The position numbers and the translations under genes were made by a program. The notes under the pieces are model-generated. The model searched no databases and had not been told where the DNA came from. It saw only the letters and a program-made list of their open reading frames with translations. Of a DNA stretch of 64,000 bases, positions 1-13,500 are shown piece by piece; the stretch's first letter is position 1, and every line of letters begins with the position of its first letter. The stretch comes from Drosophila pseudoobscura (taxonomy: Eukaryota > Arthropoda > Insecta > Diptera > Drosophilidae), in the NCBI RefSeq assembly GCF_009870125.1, contig NC_046683.1, forward strand, positions 19,725,001 to 19,789,000. Direction: 5' to 3'.

Positions 1-381
1 TGCGCCTCCAATCATGGGTCCAAGTCCGGGCGGCTGTCTCCAGATTTCTGTCCTTCCTTCGGCTCCGAGGCCAGCCGAAGCCCGGTGACCCACACAACCG
101 CTCTCTACTCGTCAATCCAATCGACTGCCAACCACGCGAGAGGAGTCCTGGGTCTTTTATAGTCAGAGTGTTTGCTTGGTCACAGTTGCTCCGGCTGTAC
201 ACAATTTTACGGCCAGATGCCCATCTAAGTACTGGATATATGGCCATTCATTGAGTTAGCTTCTTTGCCAGCCACATTGTTCATTGCGTTCTAATTTGAT
301 TTTGATTGAATTGAAGTTATCGCAATTGTGCACTCTGCAAAGCAGGAGCTGGGGTAGGAATGGATGTATAGATACAGCATT

Positions 382-389
382 TGACGTCA
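382..389. promoter_or_regulatory. Perfect CRE palindrome TGACGTCA
   Basis: Exact 8-bp CREB/ATF site, about 400 bp upstream of the predicted transcription start of the Arg/Glu-rich gene. A second identical site lies 111 bp downstream. Binding is inferred from the motif only. Confidence 0.4.
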
Positions 390-492
390 TGTTTGGTTGA
401 AGACCACTATAGTCGTAGTAAATAGAATTTTATCTTTTCATATATATGGTTTTGTTCCTCTACATAGCAGTCGTCCACGACAAAGATGCCAG

Positions 493-500
493 TGACGTCA
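493..500. promoter_or_regulatory. Perfect CRE palindrome TGACGTCA (second copy)
   Basis: Second exact CREB/ATF octamer, about 300 bp upstream of the predicted start site near 797. Two perfect sites this close are unlikely by chance in random sequence, but function is not shown. Confidence 0.4.
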
Positions 501-585
501 GAAGCAATCGAAGGACTCGCAATTTCATTCATGAAAATTGGAACAGGAGCAACGCATTAGGCTCACTTGAGTGGAGTCCACGCGT

Positions 586-614
586 CTGCGCCACACCGAA
601 GTGTGGTGGCGCAG
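586..614. repeat. Short inverted repeat (hairpin)
   Basis: CTGCGCCACAC at 586-596 pairs with the reverse complement at 601-614, leaving a 3-nt bulge and a 4-nt loop. It lies 150 bp upstream of the TATA box. No known function can be assigned. Confidence 0.4.
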
Positions 615-763
615 TGGTGCACATGTGCGATAAGCGAAATTCAATCAATCAAGAGAAAATTGAAGCTCATCGAGCAGGAAGTGTCGCATCAAATGCGTGG
701 GCTTTGGTGCGGCCACGGGTTCCACACCAGTAGTGCCCAGCACACAGAGTCGAGGATGGTTTG

Positions 764-800
764 CTATAAAAGCGGAGACCTTCTACTGGTGAATTCAGTC
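764..800 (+). promoter_or_regulatory. TATA box and initiator of the Arg/Glu-rich gene
   Basis: CTATAAAAG at 764-772 is a canonical TATA box. About 30 bp downstream, TTCAGTC (A at 797) matches the Drosophila initiator consensus TCAGTY. This would give a 5' UTR of about 90 nt before the ATG at 888. The spacing and motifs are seen directly; use as a promoter is inferred. Confidence 0.7.
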
Positions 801-887
801 AAGTTCTGAAGACTGCTGGTGCAACAGCAACGAACCAACTCATCGATTAATATCCAGTACCTGAACCGAATCTCTGACCCATCTGCA

Positions 888-2880
888 ATGGTAGTGCAAG
901 CTAGGAGGTTGAGGCTAAGCGCCCTTCTCCTGCTGATCCAGCTTAGCTGCTTTAACTTGGCCCTTGCCAACAGCAGATATTTCTGCAGTGGAAGTGACCG
1001 TGATCCATCCGTCTGCAGCAGCCGCCAGTGGGATGCCCGAAGTCTGGGGGAATACGATGAGCGCCTGGTGTACAGACAAGCCCCGGAGCGCAGCGAGCAA
1101 CACACCCAAAGGAGAGTCCCTATGCAGTCCGCGGCCCGTGACGATCGTCGGGACGAGCGGCGCGAAGAGACGAAAGTCCGGTTGGAGGCTGACCGAGAGA
1201 GTCTCTCGCGAGTCTTGCGGCAGGAGGTGCCCTTCATCAATCGGGAATCGAAACGAGTGGAGGATAGGACCCGGGATGTTCGAGAACTAGTTGAAAGCCA
1301 GAAGCGTGAGGTTCGTGAGGAAAGGGCAGTGCGGCAGGAGGAACGTGAACGGTCCAGGGAAGTAGAACGAGAAGTTTCCAGACGCGATCACCGTGCGGAA
1401 CGGGATCACGCCGAAGGAAGGCAATTGGATGCATCTAACGAGAGACAAGATCGAGTCAGCTCTAGAAATGTAGAACGAGAGGTTTTAAGACGTGAAGATT
1501 CATCCGATAGCCGTCGCGATGCACGAGCTACCCGGGAGACCCTCCGACGGACAGATATAGATGACTTACGGCGAGTTGAACGACAAAACTCACGAAGAAT
1601 TAATCGCGAATCAGCACAGCGAGTAAACCGTGAATCCCAGCGTCTTGTGGAACGAAACGATCTTCGAAGTTCGGAACAAGACTTAGCAAGGCTTCAGGAG
1701 CGAGAGTCTAATGAGCGTGATTTAGATAGGCGCTTCAAATTAAGCGGAGAGGAAAGAATAGTGGAGCGACGTGAGAAACAAGAGCTTTCACGAAGATCGG
1801 AACGTGACATGTCAAAACTTGGAGAACGCGAGGAGCGCGAGAGAGTCGATGTCAAACGCCAGGATACACGAGAGGACATGCGACTAGCGGAACGACATGA
1901 ATCCCGACGAGTTCAGGTGCAGCGCGAAGAAGTCCGAAGTGAAGAACGAGAGGTATCTAGACGTGAAGACCGTGAGAACAGTCGCAGGGAGAACACACGG
2001 CGGGAGGAACGTGATGACATGCGTCGAGGGGTGCGGGAATCTTCCCGTCGAGTGGAGCGCGAAGAATTGCGTCAATCTAAAACAGATGAACGGGACTTCC
2101 GAGCTAATGAAAGGCGAAGCATTGATCGAAGGGTAGAAACTGTTGACAGGGAGAGCAGGCGTCAGGTGGAAAGGGAAGACCTGCGTCTTATCGAACGAGA
2201 TGTATCTCGTGGTCTGGAACGAGCCGTTCTCCGACAGGACGATCACGACTATTCAAGGCGTGAAGAGCGTGAGCGAGTTGATGCTAGCCGATTGGCTGGT
2301 CATAGGGACGAGCGCGGAATAGATCGTGAAAACCTTCGACGAGTGGAACGAGGCGATTTTCGACGGGTCCAACATGACTCGTCAATACGTGAAGAACGTG
2401 AGCATCGCGAAGACCGCGAGGAAGCTCGTGACCATTCTGCAATTCGACGATTGGATAGTCGCAGGGACGAACAACGTGTGGACCGCGATGAAGTCCGTAG
2501 AGAGGAAAATGAGCGGAATGATATGCGACGCGTGGATGGAAGTGATTTGGCTCGAGCAGAGCGGGATCTCTCCAGACGTGAGGCTGGTGAACGATTAGAT
2601 CGTCGTGAGGTTCGTGAGTCCGTACGACATGAGCAGCCGCTGTCCAGCCAACAAGGGACCAAGGGCTGGTTGAGCTGCGGCAAGCGCGAGCTGCTGATGA
2701 CCGGTCAGATCCTGCTGATGGCCGCGCTCTACAAAAAGTCGACCGTCAATGGCAAGGGACTCTCTGGTGTAGGGTAAGTGTTTGCTTCTGCCTGTTTTAG
2801 AGCTGGACTAATCAACTTCTATCTCCAGGAATGCTCTGGGTGAACAGATTCAGGGATATCTCCACATGATCGGTTGCTAA
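888..2880 (+). CDS. Secreted Arg/Glu-rich repeat protein, two exons (888-2773, 2829-2880)
   Basis: I do not recognise the family. The predicted protein is 645 aa. The ATG at 888 is chosen because it begins a clear signal peptide (basic start, then SALLLLIQLSCFNLALA); an open frame continues upstream but has no ATG. After a short segment with two Cys, residues of about 60-600 are dense quasi-repeats built on the pattern xxRRVEREDLR, i.e. alternating Arg and Glu/Asp with very few hydrophobics, which suggests a long charged alpha-helix. The C-terminus changes to a hydrophobic tail (MTGQILLMAALYK) ending NALGEQIQGYLHMIGC. The 55-nt intron has donor GTAAGT (2774) and acceptor CTCCAG (2828) and is phase 2; without splicing the frame stops at once. 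The TATA/Inr promoter and secreted low-complexity design resemble gland-secreted or structural proteins, but that is a guess. Confidence 0.82.
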
Positions 2881-4351
2881 TCCTACTAACGAACCTAACC
2901 TACCACAAGCCCCAGCAGCCTCACCCGATACGGACCAAGAACATGCACAAAGGACAAAGCACCGAACCCCAGAGCGCGACGAGCCCCAAAGCCGAGACTA
3001 GACGGGCTAGGACAAGACAGGGCATTCCCATGGTGGAGCCGTGTCTCCCCCACATGCATTGTACAATTTAATCCAACTGTTACTGTAACTAACCCACAAG
3101 CATAACGAAAATATAAGGGATACTCAGTTGAGCATCTGCATCTGCATAGCAAGCACGGCAGGAGCTTCGATTCCTGGTTGGGTTGCGGTTACCCCTGCAT
3201 AGCTTGGCATAATTGGAGCATTCGAGTGTGTCCGGACGTGCGTCCGTGTGTGCATGGACATGGACACCGCAACTGTCCACTCGAATTCTCCTGAACCGAG
3301 CATCCTTTGGACGGGCCGGGAGGGGCCGGTTCGCTGCAATCGAATGCAACCCACATGCCTCGAGAGCACACTCTACCCTGAGCAGCACAAAGCTGAAAGC
3401 CAAAATTATTATTGCGATTTTCCATGCCGTTTGCCTTCATCCTAGTGGCTCCTTTGTCCTCTTTTGGCCCCTCTCAGATAAGTGTGTGTGTGTATCGGGG
3501 CTGATAAATTTCGCACATATTAGATGTTGGTCTGGTATATTCATCTTTTCGGGTTTCAAGAGATTTCCCTGGGTGGGGCGGCGGGCTGGAGGCTGGCAAC
3601 AGCCCAGCAATGGCTCGGCAACCGACAAGCAGCCAGTAAGCCATCCTTAATCAGTGAAACCAACACAAATTTTGCACAATTTTCATCTTTTGGGGATTAT
3701 TTCAACTGTGTGTGTGGCTCTGAGTGGAAGGATGTGTGCTCTCCGAACAGAAGCCTTCTATTCAGATATGGGCTGGCCTTGTTTCCACTCACTCTGGTAA
3801 ATATAAATACGAGCTCTGCATGGGAGGTGGGAGTGCTCCTCCAAATTGTTGGGTGTATAGAACACTTAGTGTTTTGTGTATTGGGCCTGCAATCTATGGA
3901 AGCTTGAGAGACGGGAGTTGCGGTAACCCCACTTTGGGCTTGAAGATGGTCCAATGCGGATGAAACTGATGAAGATCTGTTGGGGGTGATGGCCATCAAT
4001 CAGCCACATACTCGTACATCTATGGAATTATTCCATAATGCTTCCAATCAGGCAGTTGTTGATATTTTGTATTTACCAGTGGATTATTTTGGGGCTAGAT
4101 ATCAGTAGATAAAGCCTCTAATGACGTAGAGCAATTTCTTGGGTCTGGTTTTGCATATCCTCTAGGTAGTCAATGCTGCGCTTCTGCATCTTCAGAGTAA
4201 GGCTTTTTCAGAATTTATTTAAAGGGATTCCCATAAAGGATTTAAACCCAGTGCGATTTCTTTATTGCCTCTCTCTTGCTGTTTTTTATTTTTTTTTTGT
4301 GAAACGGAAGTGGGAAATATCAATATACACTGTCTCGTTCCGATATTCGCC

Positions 4352-4368
4352 CACACACACACACACAC
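4352..4368. repeat. (CA)8 microsatellite
   Basis: Uninterrupted CA dinucleotide tract read directly from the sequence. Confidence 0.9.
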
Positions 4369-5460
4369 CCAGAAAGGAACTGTGGCTGAGGCAAGTTGTG
4401 TGATATGGAAGTGCCACAAAAGAGCAATAAACCAAACAAGAAAACATCATAAAAAATTGAGTTTTCAATATTTATACGAATTAAATAATTCACGCGCATG
4501 GGCCAGGTCCAAGTCCAGGACCAGAATCAGACCCAGGCCCACGTACAGAGATGCAGACACACACACAGACTCAGATACCGTTACTGGTACAGATGCACAG
4601 AGACTGGGGCTAGACCAAACAAGAAGCTCGCACTGGGGGACACGCCAATTCTCTCCTTGGGAGTGGAGCTGGGGACTGTGGCCCGCACTACGCCATAGGA
4701 GAAGGGAGGGAGCATAGAGCTCTCTGGGCCGGGCATTTTACGAGTATTTGAGGTTTATTTTATGCTCCCGCACACTCCCGAATGCAAAACAACATAAATT
4801 CAGTGTCAGAAATCATAAATTTCAATAAAATAAAAGCAGCGAAGTGCCAAATAAATACGGGGGGAGGGCAGAATGTAGGGTCTGGCTATGGGGGCTCGAA
4901 AGGGTAGGGTAGGGGTAGGTTCCACGCTTCAGTTGGTTAAGTAAAAGCAACAGCCAAGTGCAAAATTTATTTCCTTAAAACAGAAAAACAACCGCGAAAA
5001 AAGCCCAAGCTTTATATACTCTTACACTAAGCTCCAGAAAAGAAATATAATAGATATATTTATTATAGACATGTACATATAAATAGACAGGTGCATGTAT
5101 AAATTGATTATAGATATATGTATGTATATCTCTCCCACCGATATGAGTTAAAGATCCCGCGACGACGAAGCAAGTGTATTTTCCCCAAGGACTTTTTATG
5201 CGACAGCTAATAACCAGCCAAGAATTTACCTACATATGAGACTTACATATATTGAAACTGATCAAGAGAATATGTACATAAGTATATTAAAGATTGCATC
5301 TACAGGGTACGAAATGATTCCTTATGTGCGTTTCAACAGCTGATTAAAATGGCAACACTCTCTGCAAATATGTACAAAAAGGCAAAGACAAAAAAGAAAG
5401 CAGGGAAACTCCTTTTTCAATGAGTGTGTGTGTGTATTTTGCATAATTTAATGGATGCTA

Positions 5461-5488
5461 GAGGGCAGAGGGCAGAGGGCAGAGGGCA
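5461..5488. repeat. (GAGGGCA)4 tandem repeat
   Basis: Four perfect tandem copies of a purine-rich heptamer. Confidence 0.9.
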
Positions 5489-6105
5489 GCAAAGGGCACT
5501 GGAGGGGTACTGGAGAGACTGAGTCTGGGAAACGGGGGTACAGAAGCCCCTCCATAAAGTGGCCGCCAGGCTGCCGCAGGATGCTTTCTATCAAGTCAAG
5601 GTAACGGCCGAAACTTGCCAAATATTTCATGAGGCAACGCGGCAAATGTGTTGCACACAGCTCAGCGGGGTGGGCTGATGGAAGGGAGTGACTGGTGGCT
5701 GGTGGCTGGTGGGCAGTGGGTCCTGGTGCTGCTGCTGGGAAAGCCAAATGGTTTTTCTTTTCGTGTTGCCATTTGCCAGCAATTTTATAAATTATCAATT
5801 TCGCTCGTTCAACGGCAAAAGGCAGAAAAGCATAAAGGCAAAAATGAGGAAAAAAGTAACTGAAGAAAGAAGAGAAAGAGAGTCAGAGAGGAGAGGGTAG
5901 GGGAGGATGGGTGGCGTCGCACAAAATAAATAAATGCAATAAGTTAAGGCAAATGGAAAATTGTGAAATTGGGAAAAATTGGAAAACCGCAGAAAATTGC
6001 AATTCTCCAGCGAATCGAATCGCAAAATCCTCCACAAGTTGCCATTAAATGTCGATTGAGGGGCTGCAACTTGCAATAGAAGGGTGGTGTGGGGTGGTTT
6101 GCTGC

Positions 6106-6130
6106 GCTGTGCTGTGCTGTGCTGTGCTGT
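6106..6130. repeat. (GCTGT)5 tandem repeat
   Basis: Five perfect copies of a pentamer, preceded by a degenerate copy. Confidence 0.9.
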
Positions 6131-7308
6131 GGGGGCCCAAGGGTGTCCTACCCTGTCCCAAAGAGAAATGTGCAGTTAAATAAAAATCAAAGCGGTTTAC
6201 GCTATCAGCAAACGATTGCCGCTCCGCTCCCACCATCGGATCGCAGAAGTTGCGTTGACAGAATCAGGCTGCCTCGTGGCACCACCGTGGTCCCCCAGTC
6301 ACCCATGCCCCCACTTGTGGCATCTGCATTTGGTGGCAGAGTAGAGCAAAAGCGATATTGGTTTATGCAACAGACTTTTATGGGTGCACATCAGAGCTGA
6401 ACAGGAGACAGGCGACAGGCGACGGTCGACAGACGGGCGACAGACGGCCAGAAGAGGAGCAGGAGTCGAGTGAAGTAAGGCGAGCATTTGGCAATGCCAA
6501 ACTTTGACAGAGCAACATTTTGCAATGGAAAATCCATCCAGGTTGAAGCTGCCACAGAGTGGGGCACGGTATACGAGTACGTATTTGGGTCGTACCGTGG
6601 GTCGCACTGGTGGCAAGCATCAATCGCAGTTGTGCAAATAAATTTGCTGTTCACGTACATGAAAGCCGCTTGCACAAGCCTGCAATCATCCTCAAATATT
6701 GCCGCAGTTCGCCCGGATTCCATTTCCAGATCCATTTATACACTCGAAACTATTCCATCATGGTTTCTGAAACTAGTTTGGACCATAAGAAATCTCATAA
6801 TACATTATAGTATGTGTCCATAAATACATACATGTATATATAAAATTATATTTATAATTTCTATCTTCTTGTACAAATATTATACTATTTAGATAGCATC
6901 TTTGTTGTGTTGTTAGTAATTACGAGTATAGAAGGGTTAATAGATTTCCAAGCCAGATGTTAAGATTATTCTTAAATTTAAAGCACTGTACCACAAAAAT
7001 ATTTTCTTCTCGTGCAGCACTTTCTCTTGGTTGAATTGAAAGGCAACCGCATGTCAGATTTGGATAGGCATAGGTTCCATCCTACCGCTCCCTCTCCCTC
7101 CCCGCCCTTCCCTCATTTCACCTGCTCTATGGCCACAGTTCCAATGATGACATTTGCTGGGAGTAGACACAGACCCGACCAGCCAAATCTCAACCTTAAC
7201 CTCAGCCCCATCTTTTTGCCATCTGCCAACCCTTTCGCCCATTTCCAGCTGAGTTTTATGGGATTTTAGATATTTATAGATTGCAATCTCTACCGCTGTC
7301 TTCCCCTC

Positions 7309-7337
7309 TTTCTCTCTCTTTCTCTCTCTCTCTCTCT
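7309..7337. repeat. (CT)n tract
   Basis: Nearly pure CT dinucleotide run with one interruption; on the other strand it is a GA tract that could bind GAGA factor. Confidence 0.85.
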
Positions 7338-10300
7338 AAATCTGTCTCCCAAAGTTTCATTGGGGGGACAGTCGAAAGTGGCTGCCGAATGCCACCGAAA
7401 TGGATCCTCCAGGGTGGAGAGGTGTTTCCTCTGCTGCCGTTGGCGCTGCCCAGCGGAGCATAAAAAATTGCTGCACTCAGAGCCGGCACTCTGGCAATGG
7501 ATGGGGCGTGGATGAAAGCGAGCGAAAGGGACGACCAGCAGGGGGCCCAGCGGGAGATGGGCCAGGGCTCGAGCGAAGCGAGTGTGGGGCACCCTAAACG
7601 ATAGAAGGCAAAGTCAATTTAGTGAAAATGCGAGGAACCAAGTGAAATGTCATAGCCAAGCTGAATGCTCCTGCTCCTAGCACTACCGTGCCATGCTGTA
7701 CACCCCCATACCTCCCCAAAAACGTACATATATCTTCCTATCACACAGCGAACAGCTGTCATTGTCAGTGGGCCACATGCCTGGGATGCTGTCCTGCTCC
7801 ACGCTCTGGCGGCTGCCAAACCAAGTTGCACTTTTGCCTGGAAAAATAATTCCTCTTCGCCTCAGCTAGGACAACACACACTCGTAGGAGTACACAAACT
7901 TGAAGCTGCACGGCTCTGTTTGTCTTGGTGTTTGTGCCGCCTGCCATTGAACCAAAGGAAGGACTCGACCAAGTCATTCCCCACTTGGCTTTGACTTTGA
8001 CACTTTTCGATACAGGAGCTTGCAGACGAGACTCTGGAGAGAATCGAGCAAGCAACAAATGATGGTGGAGAGCACACTTCTATCAGCGATTATGGCTCCC
8101 GTCCCGCCTTTGGCCCTGTTTGCATGCCAGGGTTTGCAGGACGCGGCTTGCAGGACGCGGAGAGCGCATATCCTGCAGCTTCTGTTCTCTGTCCAGCGCG
8201 TGACTGGTCGGCTCTGCTGCACTGCCACGCCCACTTTACATACATGGGCAGGCGGACAGTGACGAGGATTCAATTTGAAATGCACAAACAGCAAACAAAC
8301 TGGAATTTGGAAGCGGCTACGTGACCTGGGAGTGTAATATTACCCGTAGAACGGGCAGAGGAATATCAACGCAGAACGGATAGTGGGCCAACAGACGAAA
8401 TGGGATTATCTGAGCAGGCTCCGAATAGATGGGCTGAGGTATGGGCTGTGGAGCAGCCAAAGTGCACCAGTTAGTGCTCCCGGAAAGGGCTTACCAATGG
8501 CTACCAAGGGCTAACTTTATCCGGAACTACGAAAACGAAATAATGTTTTACTTAACCCATTCCCTTGTACACTCTTGAACGTATCTTTTCTTAGAACTGA
8601 ACTGTCCTTGGTCCTTGTCCCTTGTCCCTGTCAATGTCCTTCCATCTTTCACCTAACCGTTAACTTATAAGCCACTCGTAGGCCTTTTTACACCTACACC
8701 AATCTGAGTGCTGCTTTTTGGAGCAACCCAAATTCAGTGCACTCTGTTGATCAAACTTAAAGTTAATCCCAGTACCTACCAATATTTTGCTTGGATTGAG
8801 CACCAACTCCGTCTTAGTCTCAGCTTAATGTTAAGTGCAATTACAGCTGGTACGAGTATGTAGTAAAATGTTGTGCCTTTATGCAAAATATAAATCCTTA
8901 AGCTTTTCTACAATAATGAACCTAAAGCCGATTCGGCAGCTATTAGATTATAATCAATACACAAATAAATAATTAAATATAATTGCAAAAGTTAAAGATT
9001 AAAAGTGAAAAGTTAAATGTTTCTTGATATGAGTTGCGTTGAATGAACTTGTGAGGGCAAACTCCTCGTTCGAATCATTCTTAATCGTTCTTTCAAATCA
9101 TCCTGAAACCACTGAGGACCTGTTTACACGCACACATTTAAATGAGCTGCTGGGAGGGGCTGAAAACACGCAGTCCAAAACCTGCAAGGAACAAAATCGC
9201 TCGATTTTACTCATTGCTTTTTACTTATTTAAAATCAACAAAGAACATATCTACAGTCATACATACATACATATGTGCTCGTGCATCAGTCCTAAACGAG
9301 TTTATTCGGGTGATTTTCATGTATGAGCGTTTTTGCAAACACCCAAAGCCGATATCAGATTCAAATCCTTTTGTAGTATGAATCATTGCGAAAACTGAAG
9401 AGCAAGGCGTATTGTCCATAAGAATGGCTTTCGTAGGCTATCATCTGTCCAATTATATATTTCGCTTTGTCGGAAATGTGTGTGGCGGTTCGCTTTTGGA
9501 TGCCAAACTTCTCTGAAGGATGGGTGATACTTCTGCATGTTTCTTCGATATCCTGTCCTTCATACGAGCGTCCCAATCGAATGGGCTCCCATCGAGTAAT
9601 CCACTTCAGAGAGTTTACCGGTTTACTGGTCCACCTATAGGGAAACCTTTGGGGAAGGTTTACGATCCGTGGAAACAGACACAGCTGCATGGACGAGTGG
9701 GTGCAGGCAGAAACAGAGCGAGTGCGAGGGCGCAATGTCAATGGCAATTTATGCGGCTAGTGGACCGTGGACCGAGGGCCGACTTCGGATGGTCGGATGG
9801 CAAATAAAAAGGTGTTGATGGACTGCGACATGGCTGCACAAATTGTATCGACACCACCCTGGAATATGGCCAGGCGGAGCATGAGGAATCCCCAGATCCA
9901 ATCCAATCCCGTCCAATCCCATACCGTCCCACACAATCCCGTTCTGACGCGTTGCAGTTGAAGCTAATTAAACGCGAAAATTGCAGGGGGTGAAGCAAAA
10001 TTGTTGCCAATTTGACAGCAGCTGGAGGGGGTGGGGTGGGTTGGTGTGTGGCGCTACGGGTTTGGGGTAGGACAGGGTCGGGGCGTGGGCGTGGGCGTGG
10101 CGCTGCCTCCAGGGCGCCCATTAGGGCAGATTGCGCTGAACTGGTCGGTTGAATGTTGCTGTTGGTCGATTGCTGATGACGTTTTGTATTCGATTTTATT
10201 TCCAATTGGTTTTCAGTTCGAGCGGCAGCAGAAATTTAATTGAATATGGCAGCGGAGGAGCAAACGCATTTGAAGGATCTCAGTGGATGCGGATGAAATC

Positions 10301-10749
10301 GAAACCTAACATAACCCAGAAACAATCCACTACCACTCCCAGCTCCCGACTCCCATCGCAATCCAAACCCAAACGCCGCTGCGTTGGGTTGGCCACAGTG
10401 GAGCTCGCATTAGAATGGAAAATAATTGCAGCTGGCGTCATTTCAATTAGGTCCGTTGTATGAATTTGCTAATGTAACGCTAGTCCCCTACCCGCCACCA
10501 TCCCATCATCCCCTATCAGCCCCTCCACTCAACCAGCTCACTTCTGCCCCCCAATTTGTTGCTAATTGTATGGCAGTTACACTAAGAGAAATGACAGGGG
10601 CCAAAGTGTTTCCTTGGGGAAACGTTTATTCTCTCTCTGTCTGTTCTTTTTGTAGCAGTGCATGCCCATGGCCAATGCCGAAATTGAGTGGCCACAACGG
10701 ACATCCACCTCAGCTGTGCCACCCCTCTGTCCGGCAGCCCCCCCAGTGG

Positions 10750-10792
10750 CCAGTTGCCAGTTGCCAGTTGCCAGCTTCCAGCTTCCAGTCGC
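10750..10792. repeat. (CAGTTGC)/(CAGCTTC) heptamer array
   Basis: Tandem 7-bp units of two related types follow one another. Confidence 0.85.
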
Positions 10793-12280
10793 CAGCTCAT
10801 TCCCAGCGACGTTTTCCGTGCAATTTGCCAACTGCACTCCAGGGATGCATTTTGCTGACCAACTGATGTTGCTCTGCAGCCTCAGGGAAGGGAGGAGGGG
10901 CTGGCGGGAGTACCGGGTGGGCTGTCGGCCTAAACATCGAACTCCATTCCCAGAAAAGTTTCACTCGCATTCGCATTGGCAGCTAATGGCAAAATATGAG
11001 CCAATATGCTTGGCCATAAATCAAGTTCAGCAAGCCATGCCCTTGTCACTTTTCCACGGCTTCTACCCCCCCTTCCCAATGCCCACAAATCAGTCACTGT
11101 CTACCTCAATTCTTTTCAAATCCTTAGCGGATTCAGCGACTTCATTTCAGCGCCATTAGCCAGCCTGAAGCCAGCCGCCAGCCACGAGTGCGAGTATATG
11201 TATCATTCGATTCCTAAATAGCCATAACTCTGTGGAATAGGCTCGAAATTGATAATTGATTTGGCCATTATGATGTTCCGCATCCACCTTCGCATCTCCC
11301 ACAGTTCCAGTTCCAGCAGTTGTCCACTTCCGGCAAATGAAAGCTAATCGCTAATGGGATGCTCGTAAAGACAGGTCAGGTCTAGCGAAGGAGTCCGATT
11401 TGGAACCGAAACTGCACGCGTGACCCCTCTGGTTTTCGCTTTAGACGATGTTGTGCTTTTGTTTAACTTAGGAGCGTTGGACGGGCGGCGTCAAAAGGGG
11501 GTGGGAGAGGGGGAGGCAATCATTGTCGATTTGCCACAAACAAAAACTCAAAGCAAACGAAGCTAAGGAATTTGTGTCTCGTCTTCGCCTCGGCCAAACC
11601 ATTTTTGCGGCGAATTCAGGAAAGCTCTGCTGAGCAGAGCTCCGCTCGGCAGCGGATACGGATACGGAAACGGAAACGGTCCGAGAGTAGGGCACATCGC
11701 CGATGGGCGCACCGTACTCGTACTAGGTCCAGTTCCCGTTGAGTTTGAACAATGGGGTTGCGCTTGGGCCTCAGTGTGGCTTTGGGCTTGGGTTTCGGGT
11801 GTGGAGTTTAGGGCTTGGGACTTGGGGCTTGAGGCTCAGCTTGAGTGCTCGCCTCGCCTCGCCTCGCATCGGCTTTGGCTTCGGTTTCGGGCTTGGTCTC
11901 GTCCTGAGCTATGTCAGAAGTTGGCAGCGTTTACTTTATTGTGCTTTACACTTTTCGCTTTGCCAGACGCAGCACCGCCGCCGACGACGCCGCCCCCGCC
12001 CCTGTCCGTTGCCATGCCACCATCCTACTGGTGTTGCAAAGTTGTGCGGCACGGCACGCTGATGTATGCTCATATAACTTTGCCACTAACGAGACTCATG
12101 AGCTGCATAATAATGAGCCAAAGTCGAGAGTCCTGCCGGGCCCCTGCCTGCTTCCTGCCTGCCACTATTTGGGGCTTGTAATCCTGCAGGCTCAGGCTTC
12201 CTCCTCTTCTCTAAGTTCTTGTGTGGCTGCATTCATTTCGCATTTATCGACTAAATATGCCGGCCATCAATCAGTCAGCC

Positions 12281-12337
12281 TCTGCTTCTGCTTCTGCCTC
12301 TGCTTCTGCGTCTCTGCCTCTGTTTCTGTTTCTGCCT
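12281..12337. repeat. (TCTGCY)n hexamer array
   Basis: About nine degenerate hexamer copies on a pyrimidine-rich strand. Confidence 0.85.
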
Positions 12338-13460
12338 CTTCCCCATACCGCATTCGAACCTGAGGTTTATGGCCTGGCTATGAATGAAGTCCGTACGATT
12401 AATCAGCCAACTGATTTCCCAAACAAGACGAACAACAATGCAAGTAAATGCGGGCCAATTATTCATATTTCCTTCCCCAGAGCTACTCTCAGCACTGGGA
12501 GAAAATACCTCAACGACATCGACAACGTAGCTGAAATCCTTACTCAGCAAAATGAACCGAGTTCATTTAACGAGTTTATTTTAGGAATAAATTGTAGAAA
12601 ATATTTCGGTCTTAGATGAGAATTCAATAATAAAATTAACAACTGTGTGCCAGTGCATTGTCAATTCCTCTTCCATCTCCATCACAGATATTCACCTGTG
12701 AATACAAGACGGCTCGAGGGTGGTTCGAGCGGAGCTTCGAGGAGGGTTGGAATTTATGAACTTGTCCTGCCAAATGATTTTCTTGGATTAAGATTTACAT
12801 TCGCATAAGCTCAGGGCTAGTCGGTGCATACACGTATATATCCGTATATGTACGTATACATTCCTGATCTGTAGCCACATCAAAGTACTCTCGACTCGAA
12901 TTGGGGGCAGGATTGCGATATGGGCCAGGGAGAAAGCGTGTCGGTCGGGAGGAGCCTATTCTGGCCATCGTCTTTTCAATTAGCCTGATGCAAAACAGTT
13001 CCACCAGTACTGTACTTCCTGCCTCCTAAGTATCCCTCGCCAACTTCCTACTCCCTCTGGCACCCTCCCGTTTCTGCAACAAGAAGTTGGGGGCCCCTGA
13101 CCATTGCGTTGCAAGTGCAAATTAGTCGAGAGTGCCAACAAATTTAACGAGCAAATTTACACTCAGCGAGCAGCAACAGAAAGGGAGCTCAAGGGGTCTC
13201 AAGGGGGGCGCAAGGGTGGGCTCAGAAGGGCAAAGAGGGGGTATCTGGATACAGGAAAGCAGAGTAGAGGGGTATTGTACGCGGAGCCATGACCCGAGTG
13301 CATGTCCGTACCCCGATCAGCACGGCCGGACTCTGGGGCACGGCTCTGAGCTGAGCACGCTGAGCTCCGGCTCTTGCTCCGACTTCTGCTACGGGCTGTT
13401 GCTGAGGCAAGTTGCAAATTTTCCTTTTTTCCCATCTCTATGTACTCTCTGTATCTCTGT

Positions 13461-13500
13461 GTCTGTCTCTCTCTCTGTGTGTGTGTGTGTGTGTGTGTGT
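13461..13500. repeat. (CT)n followed by (GT)12 microsatellite
   Basis: A CT run changes at 13477 to twelve perfect GT units, ending at a T-rich stretch. Confidence 0.9.

Larger units (their letters stand above)
1..760. other. Upstream non-coding DNA
   Basis: No gene is visible here. The stretch is the 5' flank of the Arg/Glu-rich secreted-protein gene and holds two perfect cAMP-response-element palindromes (382-389 and 493-500) and a short inverted repeat (586-614), listed separately. Short open frames in it lack any coding character. Confidence 0.6.

Noticed and set aside
764-2683. Several open frames antisense to the Arg/Glu-rich gene
   Set aside because: By-products of the repetitive GC-rich codons; the sense frame has signal peptide, intron and promoter.
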